A DNA stretch of 64,000 bases. It comes from Clostridiaceae bacterium (GTDB lineage: Bacteria > Bacillota > Clostridia > Lachnospirales > Lachnospiraceae). This document shows positions 53,329 to 61,113 of the stretch, one piece after another. The notes below the pieces were generated by a model that was not told the origin of the DNA, made no database searches, and saw only the letters and a list, made by a program, of their open reading frames with translations. The stretch lies in NCBI GenBank assembly GCA_910575435.1, contig CAJTGI010000009.1, positions 95,516 through 159,515 on the forward strand, given 5' to 3'. Made by a program: the position numbers and the translations under genes. Each line of letters opens with the position of its first letter. Within the stretch, counting starts at the first letter, position 1.

Positions 53329-54405
53329 ATGGGAAACTGGAGAGATAATTTGCGGAAAATACAGCCCTACGTGCCGGGCGAGCAGCCGAATCTTCCGGAT
53401 ATGATTAAATTAAATACCAATGAAAATCCCTATCCCCCTTCTCCCAAGGTGCGGAAGGTTCTGGATGATTACAGCGAGGATTTGCTTCGCCTCTATCCCG
53501 ACCCGGCTTCGGAAAAGTTGGTGGATGCCATTGCCAGGTACAATGGGGTGGAGCGGGAGCAGGTATTTGTGGGAGTGGGGTCTGATGACGTGCTTGCCAT
53601 TGCCTTTATGACATTTTTCAATAGCGGGAAGCCCATTTTATTTCCGGATATTACCTATTCTTTCTATGACGTGTGGGCGGAACTTTTCCAGATTCCCTAC
53701 CGCCAGATTCCTCTGGACGAGGATTTCCAGATGGTGAGGGAGGACTATTTTGGTGAAAATGGGGGGCTGGTTATCGCCAATCCCAATGCCCCCACGGGCG
53801 TTTATCAGGGAATAGATGCCCTGGAGGAAATCGTGCGCCATAATCAGGACGTGGTGGTAATCATTGACGAGGCGTATGTAGATTTCAGCAGGGAGGGGTC
53901 TGCCAAGGCCCTGGTGGAGCGATATGACAATGTGCTGATTGTGCAGACATATTCAAAATCTCGGTCTCTGGCGGGGATGCGGATTGGCCATGCCATAGGG
54001 AGTCAGGATTTGATTGCCGCCATGAATGACGTGCGATTTTCCTTCAACAGTTATCCTATGACCAGATTGTCCACGGAGATTGGCGTGGCCGCCATCGAGG
54101 ATGAGGAATATTTCCGGGAGACTTGCGGGAAGGTGGTGTCCACCAGGGAGTGGACGAAGAAGGAATTGCTTCGGATGGGGTTCCACTTTCAGGATTCCAT
54201 GACCAATTTTGTCTTTGCCAGGCATGAGACCGTGCCGGCCCAGGTGATATTTGATGGTTTGCGGGAGGAGCATATTTTCGTGCGCCATTTTTCTTCTCCC
54301 CGGATAGAAAATTATCTGCGGATTTCCATAGGAACGGATGGGGAGATGAGGCGGTTTGTGGAGGAAGCCAAGAGGATTATAGAGGGGTATTCTGCCCGTC
54401 AGTGA
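53329..54405 (+). CDS. hisC: Histidinol-phosphate aminotransferase
   Basis: A 358-residue class I aminotransferase of the HisC type, which converts imidazole-acetol phosphate and glutamate to histidinol phosphate in histidine synthesis. The ATG at 53329 is used (MGNWRDNLRKIQPYVPGEQP), with AGAGGAAGG 6 nt before. HisC hallmarks are KLNTNENPYPPSP, the motif NPNAPTG (about 150), IIDEAYVDFS, the PLP Lys in TYSKSRSLAGMRIGHAIG (about 210) and Arg in NYLRISIG. No other his genes are nearby, so it may be a stand-alone copy or serve a related amino acid pathway. Confidence 0.9.
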   Translation: MGNWRDNLRKIQPYVPGEQPNLPDMIKLNTNENPYPPSPKVRKVLDDYSEDLLRLYPDPASEKLVDAIARYNGVEREQVFVGVGSDDVLAIAFMTFFNSGKPILFPDITYSFYDVWAELFQIPYRQIPLDEDFQMVREDYFGENGGLVIANPNAPTGVYQGIDALEEIVRHNQDVVVIIDEAYVDFSREGSAKALVERYDNVLIVQTYSKSRSLAGMRIGHAIGSQDLIAAMNDVRFSFNSYPMTRLSTEIGVAAIEDEEYFRETCGKVVSTREWTKKELLRMGFHFQDSMTNFVFARHETVPAQVIFDGLREEHIFVRHFSSPRIENYLRISIGTDGEMRRFVEEAKRIIEGYSARQ

Positions 54406-54516
54406 TGATTCTTGGCTGATTCGGATGTTGACTTTTTATGCCGTCAGGTGTTATCTTTATAACAAAGATATTGGGGATTGGAGGTTTTCCCGATTTATGT
54501 ATAAGGAGATGGTAGC

Positions 54517-54741
54517 ATGAGAGAGAGAGAGAGGCTATATCAACTATTAGACACTGTTCCAGATACGAAGATCGCATACCTTATTGGCTATATTCAGGGA
54601 ATGACGCTTGATGGCGGAGACGTGCCGAACAAAGAGACGGAAATGGCCATAGAAGAGGCTGATCAAATGGTAGAAAATGGGACAGGACAGCATTTCGAAG
54701 GATCTGCAAAAGACTTTATAAACATGCTTTTGGAGGAATGA
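54517..54741 (+). CDS. Antitoxin of a YafQ-type toxin-antitoxin pair
   Basis: A 74-residue acidic protein (MRERERLYQLLDTVP...FEGSAKDFINMLLEE) encoded 3 bp before the toxin. The N-terminus is helical and the C-terminus could wrap the toxin. I do not see the ribbon-helix-helix of classical RelB/DinJ, so it may belong to another antitoxin family. The start follows AAGGAGAT. Called from gene order and size. Confidence 0.75.
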   Translation: MRERERLYQLLDTVPDTKIAYLIGYIQGMTLDGGDVPNKETEMAIEEADQMVENGTGQHFEGSAKDFINMLLEE

Positions 54742-54744
54742 GGA

Positions 54745-55017
54745 ATGTTGAAAATATCGGCGACAAATAGGTTTAAAAAGGATTTGAAAATGTGTCAGAA
54801 ACGGAAGTTTGATTTTAACCTGCTATATTCCGTGATTGATACGCTGGCAGTGCCGGAGCCGCTGGATGGAAAGTACAGGGAGCATCCTCTGAAAGGCGAT
54901 TATGCGGGGCATAGGGAATGCCATATCACGCCTGACTGGCTACTTATTTATAGGGTGACGGACAGAGAATTAGTATTGGACAGAACTGGTACGCATTCAG
55001 ATTTGTTCAAGAAATAG
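54745..55017 (+). CDS. YafQ-family toxin
   Basis: A 90-residue mRNA interferase of the RelE superfamily, YafQ type, which cuts mRNA in the ribosome A site. YafQ residues H50, H63, D67, H87 and F91 are matched here, with a constant offset of three, by H47, H60, D64, H84 and F88 (HPLKGDYAGHRECHITPDW, RTGTHSDLF). The enzyme is therefore predicted active. It follows its antitoxin by 3 bp and starts behind GGAATGAGG. Confidence 0.92.
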   Translation: MLKISATNRFKKDLKMCQKRKFDFNLLYSVIDTLAVPEPLDGKYREHPLKGDYAGHRECHITPDWLLIYRVTDRELVLDRTGTHSDLFKK

Positions 55018-55196
55018 TGAAGATTTTTGCTACGATATTTTGCGTTGTATCCAAGAAAAGAAAAACTGGGCACGCCGCCAGATAACAAAGTATAAGTTAC
55101 GCTTATACTTGGGTTTTGGTGAGAGGACTTTATCTTTTCACAGCGACCGTGAATCGTAGTGAAACAAAAAAGATGTTGAAAAAATGAAAAAAATGG

Positions 55197-55224
55197 TTGA
55201 CATCATGAAAAACTATGCTATAAT
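55197..55224 (+). promoter_or_regulatory. Promoter of the five-tRNA operon
   Basis: TTGACA (55197-55202), a 16-bp spacer and TATAAT (55219-55224) preceded by TGC, an extended -10. A near-consensus sigma-A promoter about 43 bp before tRNA-Pro. Between the toxin gene and this promoter there is a 9-bp inverted repeat (AAGTATAAG/CTTATACTT near 55087-55110) and nothing else clear. Confidence 0.9.
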
Positions 55225-55266
55225 ATTACTTGCGTCACGATAAAAGGCGAGGAAATAGACTTGATT

Positions 55267-55341
55267 CGGGGTGTGGCTCAGTTTGGCTAGAGTACCTGAT
55301 TTGGGATCAGGGGGTCGCAGGTTCAAGTCCTGTCACCCCGA
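55267..55341 (+). tRNA. tRNA-Pro (anticodon TGG)
   Basis: Acceptor CGGGGTG/CACCCCG with discriminator A. The anticodon stem CCTGA/TCAGG encloses the loop TTTGGGA, giving anticodon TGG. Confidence 0.97.
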
Positions 55342-55398
55342 CTGGTGACGTCAATTTCATAGAGAGAAGCGGGTACTTGGAGCTTCGGCAATAATTAT

Positions 55399-55469
55399 GC
55401 GGGTGTAGTTCAATGGTAGAACACCAGCCTTCCAAGCTGGATACGTGGGTTCGATTCCCATCACCCGCT
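55399..55469 (+). tRNA. tRNA-Gly (anticodon TCC)
   Basis: Acceptor GCGGGTG/CACCCGC with discriminator T. Anticodon stem CCAGC/GCTGG with loop CTTCCAA, giving anticodon TCC. Confidence 0.97.
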
Positions 55470-55476
55470 CTTATAC

Positions 55477-55550
55477 GTGTCAATAGCTCAGCTGGATAGA
55501 GCAACGGCCTTCTAAGCCGTAGGTCGGGGGTTCGAATCCCTCTTGACACG
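55477..55550 (+). tRNA. tRNA-Arg (anticodon TCT)
   Basis: Acceptor GTGTCAA/TTGACAC with discriminator G. Anticodon stem ACGGC/GCCGT with loop CTTCTAA, giving anticodon TCT. Confidence 0.97.
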
Positions 55551-55557
55551 TCTTCAT

Positions 55558-55632
55558 GGTGGGTATAGCGCAGTTGGTTAGCGCGCCAGATTGTGGCTCT
55601 GGAGGCCCTGGGTTCGAATCCCAGTATCCACC
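55558..55632 (+). tRNA. tRNA-His (anticodon GTG)
   Basis: Acceptor GTGGGTA/TATCCAC with the tRNA-His-specific extra G-1 opposite C73. Anticodon stem CCAGA/TCTGG with loop TTGTGGC, giving anticodon GTG. Confidence 0.97.
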
Positions 55633-55678
55633 CTTCTATCCTTGTTATCACGTAGCAGGGATTTTTTTATAATCATAA

Positions 55679-55750
55679 TGGGCTATCGCCAAGCGGTAAG
55701 GCACAGGACTTTGACTCCTGCACTCGTGGGTTCGAATCCCGCTAGCCCAG
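55679..55750 (+). tRNA. tRNA-Gln (anticodon TTG)
   Basis: Acceptor TGGGCTA/TAGCCCA with discriminator G. Anticodon stem CAGGA/TCCTG with loop CTTTGAC, giving anticodon TTG. It is the last tRNA of the operon. Confidence 0.97.
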
Positions 55751-55756
55751 TAGAAG

Positions 55757-55786
55757 CACCACGGCATGCGTCCGTGGTGTTTTTTG
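55757..55786 (+). terminator. Terminator of the tRNA operon
   Basis: CACCACGG (55757-55764) pairs with CCGTGGTG (55772-55779), followed by TTTTTT. Confidence 0.92.
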
Positions 55787-55934
55787 TCGTGTCAAGGGTT
55801 GACATATGTAAATATATAATGTACACTGAGATTAGGAAAAGAATTTGGAATGACATATTGCATATATTAAGATACAAGTGATTTTGAATTTGATTTATGG
55901 GCGGATCGGATTGGATATCTAGGAGGTGATTGTT

Positions 55935-56474
55935 ATGGATCGAGAGATGAGAGCTACCATCAATGAATTGGCTCAAGACGTTATAGATATATTTCATATT
56001 GAAGTTCCCATTGCCAGCATGGAAGATATTGTGAGAAAGATGGGGGGAGACATTGTGGAGGATGATTCCGTTGGCATGTATTCTGACGGTTACATTGAGA
56101 AAGTTCCACAGAAAGATCAGGGGAAATGTAGCTTTAAAATAGTAATTCCCAGCAGCCAGCCCCCAAATAGAAAAAATTTTACAATAGCCCATGAATTAGG
56201 ACATTTATTTCTCCATATGGGATTTATGATTGATGAAAGCTTATGGAATGCGAATTGCAATCAAAGTTTTAACCGCAAAGGCGATTCGGAAATTGAGTGG
56301 CAGGCGAATGAGTTTGCTGCGGCATTGTTGATGCCCAAGGATCAATATAAAGAGGCATTAGACAGGCATACGGAAGGCGAACAAGTATCTGTTTCTAAGA
56401 TAGCAGAATATTTCCATGTATCTGCAGATGCTGCATCATGCAGGGGAAAGTGGTTGGGATATCTAGAATGGTAG
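55935..56474 (+). CDS. ImmA/IrrE (M78) family metallopeptidase
   Basis: A 179-residue zinc peptidase. The ATG at 55935 (MDREMRATINELAQ) is 8 nt after AGGAGG; an earlier GTG at 55926 overlaps that site. HELGH at 86-90 is the HExxH motif within FTIAHELGHLFLHM, and EWQANEFAAALLMP (121-134) gives the third ligand region, as in ImmA, IrrE and PezT-associated peptidases. Family members cleave repressors or antitoxins in response to signals. No helix-turn-helix is present. Its stop overlaps the ATG of the next gene by 7 bp, so it is the first gene of the Pycsar-like operon; I infer a role as activator or regulator of the pathway. Confidence 0.85.
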   Translation: MDREMRATINELAQDVIDIFHIEVPIASMEDIVRKMGGDIVEDDSVGMYSDGYIEKVPQKDQGKCSFKIVIPSSQPPNRKNFTIAHELGHLFLHMGFMIDESLWNANCNQSFNRKGDSEIEWQANEFAAALLMPKDQYKEALDRHTEGEQVSVSKIAEYFHVSADAASCRGKWLGYLEW

Positions 56475-57925
56475 GAAATGAATTATCAAAATATCGGAGC
56501 AGGTTATATAGCCAGGAGAAAGAAAAAATTCCACCAAAGGCAAAGCCTGATTTGGAAAGGTCTGACAGCGTGGTTTTGTTCTTTTCTTTTGACATTGTCA
56601 ATTCCTCGGCATATAAGACGGTCAATTATTATGGATGGTCGATTGTGCTTCATGAGATCATCAAGCGGTTGCGGGATACTGTGAAAGAAAAGATTGCCAG
56701 GGCGGAAGTGTGGCGAGTGCTGGGTGACGAGATTATATTTATTGTCACAATATTTGAAAGGGAAACGATTTTTGAATATACGGATTATATTTATTCTATC
56801 TTGGTGGATTTTTGCAATAAAACTGATGGGGAGGGATTTTTTGAACAGATTACCCAATTAGAGCCTCGGGATATTGATACGATGAAATTACAGAATGTGG
56901 TATCTGTTCAGGCAACCGCATGGCTTGCGCCTGTGACTGACAGAAAGAAGAATGCAGAGGCGAAGGAAGGGCTTTATGCAGAAAATATATTTGAGATTTT
57001 TGAAGAGAGCAAGAAAAATCATTTCTATGAATTTATAGGCCATGATATTGATGCCGGATTTAGGCTGACAAAGCAGACGAGAGAGAGGCGGCTGACAGTA
57101 AGTTTTGAATTGGCGTATATGCTATCTGGGCGTGACGAGTACAATGAAAGGATGCAGATTATTACATATCGGTCATTGAAAGGCGTGTGGGGAGGAAAGG
57201 TTTATCCCATCATATGGTATTATGATAAAAGTAAGAATGAAAATATTGAATTTATAGACAGCCTTCCCTTTGATGCTATAGAACAAGATGATATTTATAA
57301 GGAATTATTCGGTGATAAGCCATTCAGAGAAAGCATGTATCAAGACAATAAAAAAGCCTTGGGAAAAATATTGTATGACAGGAAATTGGGGTATAAAATT
57401 AAAATGATAGAAAGCCTCATTGACAGTGAAAATGGAAAGATGGAGTCATTGTTAAATGAATCTCGTTTGGAATTGCATTGCGTAGCGGTTTGCTTTGACA
57501 AAAAAGGCCAGGCGCTAATCGCAAAGCGTGATCATAGAAAAATATTAAATGGTAAATGGGAATGTGGATGTGCAAAGGCAAATGCCCGGAAAGAATTGGT
57601 CGATAGCATAAAGGATGAATATAAAAATGATTTTGGAATTACAGTTTCTCCGATTTTAGCAAAAAACAGAAAAGATCGGCAACCCCGGCCCATTGCGCTA
57701 TACAAGGTAGAAGACCATATGGAGTTGCATAAAGGGATTATTGTTCTGGCAGAGATTGAAAGTGGATCGATTTGCCTAAATAAGAGAAAACATTCTGAGT
57801 ATAAAATGATCACGGAGAAGGAAATGGATTTCCTAAGGGAAGAAGAATGCGTTTCGGATTTAAAAAATACATTGACTCTGGCTTTTAATCAATATCGGAA
57901 ATGGAAAGAGGATGATTCACGATGA
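56468..57925 (+). CDS. Class III cyclase-like protein fused to a Nudix-like domain
   Basis: A 485-residue two-domain protein (start at the ATG at 56468; the 56438 ATG would add 10 residues). Residues 33-220 read like a class III nucleotide cyclase: VVLFFSFDIVNSSAYK with metal-binding Asp42, RVLGDEIIFIV with Asp87, and GHDIDAGFRLT (191-201), where the transition-state pattern N-x3-R is D-x3-R (Asp195, Arg199). Residues 335-475 resemble a Nudix hydrolase (VAVCFDKKGQALIAKRDH, then ECGCAKA), but the Nudix box is degenerate: the REUxEE part reads DEYKND. It should make or sense a cyclic nucleotide. The neighbouring PycTM-like gene suggests a Pycsar-like pathway. The operon overlaps are 7 and 4 bp. 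Confidence 0.72.
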   Translation: MVGNELSKYRSRLYSQEKEKIPPKAKPDLERSDSVVLFFSFDIVNSSAYKTVNYYGWSIVLHEIIKRLRDTVKEKIARAEVWRVLGDEIIFIVTIFERETIFEYTDYIYSILVDFCNKTDGEGFFEQITQLEPRDIDTMKLQNVVSVQATAWLAPVTDRKKNAEAKEGLYAENIFEIFEESKKNHFYEFIGHDIDAGFRLTKQTRERRLTVSFELAYMLSGRDEYNERMQIITYRSLKGVWGGKVYPIIWYYDKSKNENIEFIDSLPFDAIEQDDIYKELFGDKPFRESMYQDNKKALGKILYDRKLGYKIKMIESLIDSENGKMESLLNESRLELHCVAVCFDKKGQALIAKRDHRKILNGKWECGCAKANARKELVDSIKDEYKNDFGITVSPILAKNRKDRQPRPIALYKVEDHMELHKGIIVLAEIESGSICLNKRKHSEYKMITEKEMDFLREEECVSDLKNTLTLAFNQYRKWKEDDSR

Positions 57926-58434
57926 AGAAGAAAGAACGGATCAGTTTTTATGAGAAATCATTAGACCGGGTGAATGCATGGCTTCAGTTTGCGGAGGCGA
58001 AACATGCGGCCGCTATCGCTTTTTCAATAGCAGCTTTGGCTGTCATTTACGAGGAGAGGATCGAGTTATACCTTAGTTTTAAGATATTGCTGACAGTAGG
58101 CTATGTCATTTCAATCAGCATTTCTTTGGCATCTTTTTTGCCTGTTTTTCAAATTGACACAGAATCTGAACAGGGAGGGCATTTAGAAGAAGATAATATG
58201 TTTTACTGGAAGGATGTGTGTAAATATTCTGTGGATTCCTTTATGGAGAGAGTGAATAGAGAGATATTTGACAAGCCTGGCAGGTCTCCCAAAAAGGTGG
58301 AGAAATTGCTTGCCAAAGAAATTATTGCAAATGCCAGAATAGCAAATAGAAAATATATGTTATTTCGGTATTCTATATTTACGCTGGTATTCGTGACGGT
58401 TCTGCTTCCGATTTTTTTATTCATTACCGCCTAA
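57922..58434 (+). CDS. PycTM-like (DUF5706) membrane effector
   Basis: A 170-residue protein with three predicted membrane segments: 28-44 (AAAIAFSIAALAVIY), 52-76 (SFKILLTVGYVISISISLA) and 151-169 (SIFTLVFVTVLLPIFLFIT). The N-terminal NAWLQFAEAKHA (18-29) matches the N-x-W-x-x-F-A-D-x-K motif of the DUF5706/PycTM family, whose members permeabilise the inner membrane when activated by cyclic UMP or CMP in Pycsar defence. Between segments 2 and 3 is a cytoplasmic loop (80-145) that could carry the ligand site. It starts in the stop of the cyclase gene (ATGA), so both are coupled. Confidence 0.75.
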   Translation: MKKKERISFYEKSLDRVNAWLQFAEAKHAAAIAFSIAALAVIYEERIELYLSFKILLTVGYVISISISLASFLPVFQIDTESEQGGHLEEDNMFYWKDVCKYSVDSFMERVNREIFDKPGRSPKKVEKLLAKEIIANARIANRKYMLFRYSIFTLVFVTVLLPIFLFITA

Positions 58435-58481
58435 TTGCTGTTGCTATTGAAATATATGAAAGCATTTATAAGGGAAGTTTC

Positions 58482-58511
58482 TTGACAATGGGGATTTATT
58501 GCGTCTATAAT
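58482..58511 (+). promoter_or_regulatory. Promoter for metG
   Basis: TTGACA (58482-58487), an 18-bp spacer and TATAAT (58506-58511), giving a leader of about 100 nt before metG. A 7-bp inverted repeat (GCATACG/CGTATGC) lies in that leader. No T-box motif is seen. Confidence 0.85.
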
Positions 58512-58618
58512 GATATTCAAATGTTTTGGATAAAAATTCTAGATTTTCCAGTTTGTGCCGGCATACGTGGCCCAAACTTAGATGAATAGAATCGGCGTAT
58601 GCAGAATGGAGAGGAGAA

Positions 58619-60622
58619 ATGGCAGAAAAGAAAAGATATTATTTGACCACTGCGATTGCGTATACATCTGGCAAGCCCCATATTGGAAATACCTATGAGG
58701 CGATTTTGGCGGACAGCATCGTGCGCTTCAAGAGATTCCAGGGATATGACGTGCGCTTTCAGACTGGGACGGACGAGCATGGGCAGAAGGTGGAATTGAA
58801 GAGTGCGGAGGTGGGGAAGACGCCAAAGCAGTTCGTGGATGACGTTTCCGGAGAGATTAAGACAATCTGGGATTTGATGAATACCTCTTATGACAGGTTT
58901 ATCCGCACCACGGATGATTACCATGAAAAGCAGGTGCAGAAGATTTTTAAGAGATTATACGATCAGGGGGATATTTATAAGGGAAATTACGAGGGGATGT
59001 ACTGTACGCCCTGCGAGTCATTCTTTACGACATCCCAGCTGGTGGATGGCAAATGCCCTGACTGCGGGCGGGAATGCCAGCCGGCCAAGGAGGAGGCTTA
59101 TTTCCTGAAATTGAGCAAATATGCCGACAGGCTGATTGAGCATATTAATACCCATCCAGAGTTTATCCAGCCCGAGTCCCGCAAGAATGAGATGATGAAT
59201 AATTTCCTCCTTCCGGGGCTGCAGGATCTGTGCGTTTCCCGCACTTCTTTCCAGTGGGGCGTTCCGGTGGATTTTGACCCGGGGCATGTGGTCTATGTGT
59301 GGGTTGATGCTTTGAGCAATTACATTACCGGGCTGGGGTATGACTTGGACGGAAACTATGCCTTGGAGGATGGGGAGAATCTCTATGAGAAGTTCTGGCC
59401 CGCTGATTTGCATTTGATTGGAAAGGATATCCTTCGCTTTCATACGATTTACTGGCCCATCATGCTGATGGCTTTGGATTTGCCCTTGCCCAAGCAGATA
59501 TTCGGACATCCCTGGCTGAATCTGCAGGGAGATGGCAAGATGAGCAAGTCCAAGGGGAATGTGATTTATGCGGATGATTTGGCGGGGCTGTTTGGCGTGG
59601 ATGCGGTGCGCTATTTCGTACTGCATGAGATGCCCTTTGAAAATGATGGCGTGGTCAGCTGGGAACTGGTTACGGATCGGGTAAATTCTGATCTCGCCAA
59701 TGTGCTGGGCAATCTGGTGAACCGCACCATATCCATGAGCAATAAGTATCTGGGGGGCGTGCTGGAAGATAAGGCCCAGGCAAACAGCGAGGAGGACAAT
59801 GCCATTGACAATAGCCTCAAGGAACTGGTGCTGGCAACTCCCGGCAAGGTGGCGCAGAAGATGGACCAGCTGCGGGTGGCGGATGCCATCACGGAAGTGT
59901 TTGCTTTATTCAAGCGATGCAACAAATATGTGGACGAGACGGAACCCTGGATACTGGGCAAGGATGAGGCCAAGAAGGATCGCCTTTCTACGGTATTGTA
60001 CAATCTGGCAGAGAGCATTGTGATTGGTGCCAGCCTCTTAGAGGCGTTTATGCCTGATACTACGGAGAAGATTTTGGCGCAGCTCAATGCTCCGAAGCGA
60101 GGCTGTGACGAGATGGATTCCTTCGGAAAGCTGCCCTCCGGCACGAAGGTTACGGAAAAGCCGGAGATTCTCTTTATGAGGATGGATGTGAAGGAGGTGC
60201 TGGCGAAGGCCGAGGAGATCAAGCAGAAGCAGATTGCCGAGGCGAAGGCAGAGTCCGGGGAAGTGGAGGAAGAGGTCATTGATATCGAGGCAAAGCCGGA
60301 GATTACCTTTGATGACTTTATGAAAATGCAATTCCAGGTGGGAGAGATCATCGCCTGCGAGGAAGTGAAGAAGTCTAAGAAACTGCTGTGCTCCCAGGTA
60401 AAGATTGGAAGCCAGGTGAAGCAGATCGTCTCCGGCATCAAGCAGCATTATTCTGCGGAGGAGATGGTGGGCAAGAAAGTGATGGTGCTGGTCAACTTAA
60501 AGCCTGCGAAGCTGGCAGGGGTGCTTTCCGAGGGAATGCTCCTGTGCGCGGAGGATGCCCAGGGACATCTGGCACTGGTGGCACCGGAGAAGGAGATGCC
60601 GTCAGGAGCGGAGATCTGCTGA
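58619..60622 (+). CDS. metG: Methionyl-tRNA synthetase
   Basis: A 667-residue class I aminoacyl-tRNA synthetase that charges tRNA-Met. The HIGH-type motif is SGKPHIGN (about 14-21), the zinc finger CTPCESFFTT...GKCPDCGREC (about 127-158) gives four Cys, and KMSKSKGN (about 306) is the KMSKS loop. The C-terminal 110 residues are an EMAPII/Arc1p-type tRNA-binding domain (ITFDDFMKMQFQVGEIIACE, VLVNLKPAKLAGVLSEGM), which dimerises the enzyme and aids tRNA binding. The start is preceded by GAGGAG at good spacing. A terminator follows. Confidence 0.97.
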   Translation: MAEKKRYYLTTAIAYTSGKPHIGNTYEAILADSIVRFKRFQGYDVRFQTGTDEHGQKVELKSAEVGKTPKQFVDDVSGEIKTIWDLMNTSYDRFIRTTDDYHEKQVQKIFKRLYDQGDIYKGNYEGMYCTPCESFFTTSQLVDGKCPDCGRECQPAKEEAYFLKLSKYADRLIEHINTHPEFIQPESRKNEMMNNFLLPGLQDLCVSRTSFQWGVPVDFDPGHVVYVWVDALSNYITGLGYDLDGNYALEDGENLYEKFWPADLHLIGKDILRFHTIYWPIMLMALDLPLPKQIFGHPWLNLQGDGKMSKSKGNVIYADDLAGLFGVDAVRYFVLHEMPFENDGVVSWELVTDRVNSDLANVLGNLVNRTISMSNKYLGGVLEDKAQANSEEDNAIDNSLKELVLATPGKVAQKMDQLRVADAITEVFALFKRCNKYVDETEPWILGKDEAKKDRLSTVLYNLAESIVIGASLLEAFMPDTTEKILAQLNAPKRGCDEMDSFGKLPSGTKVTEKPEILFMRMDVKEVLAKAEEIKQKQIAEAKAESGEVEEEVIDIEAKPEITFDDFMKMQFQVGEIIACEEVKKSKKLLCSQVKIGSQVKQIVSGIKQHYSAEEMVGKKVMVLVNLKPAKLAGVLSEGMLLCAEDAQGHLALVAPEKEMPSGAEIC

Positions 60623-60676
60623 AAAATGTTACTGTGAATAATGCTGTGATTAGTAACGATAAATTCATGGAATATG

Positions 60677-60708
60677 GGAGAGAGTGGTAAACTCTCTCTC
60701 TTTTTTTG
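60677..60708 (+). terminator. Rho-independent terminator after metG
   Basis: GAGAGAGT (60679-60686) pairs with ACTCTCTC (60692-60699), followed by TCTTTTTTT. Confidence 0.85.
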
Positions 60709-60822
60709 CCGATATAAGTGATACGAGGAAGTGTGGCTAAAACAGCGAGCAAAGCCATAGCAAATATCATGCTTGCATGAATATTCGCTATGATTGTGCG
60801 AGCGTCCAACATGAGGAACGGA

Positions 60823-60961
60823 GCTAGACATCCAGTGGATGTCTGCTAAGCACGGACCGAAGCAGAGCGTAGAAGCAATGCTGTAAGCAGTGCGAGAGTT
60901 CCGAATGGTGGAGGGTGCTAGACATCCAGTGGATGTCTGTCAAGCACGGACCGAAACGGAG
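60823..60961. repeat. Two copies of a palindromic intergenic repeat
   Basis: Copies at about 60823-60866 and 60917-60961 (94 bp apart) each contain AGACATCCA-g-TGGATGTCT, then AAGCACGGACCGAA. The second also pairs GTGCT with AGCAC outside this. This is REP-like intergenic repeat DNA. The rest of 60709-61113 holds a further TGCCAGC/GCTGGCA hairpin near 61021-61037 and no coding sequence. Confidence 0.75.
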
Positions 60962-61113
60962 TGAAGAGGGTAAAGACGCGTAGCGGCGGTAGCCCGGTGT
61001 TTTAGTCGCAAAGATGTTTGTGCCAGCAAAGCTGGCATGATTGGAAGTGTTTTGGTAAAGCGGGTGCAAAGGGAATTGCATTCACAAGGCATCAAATACA
61101 AGGAGGTGTTTGT

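Noticed and set aside
58512..58618. T-box leader before metG
   Set aside because: No AGGGTGGNACCGCG-like element is visible in the leader; it is short, with only a 7-bp inverted repeat.
61018..61113. Longer frame upstream of the coiled-coil protein
   Set aside because: It has no ribosome-binding site and overlaps a hairpin region; the ATG at 61114 has AAGGAGG.
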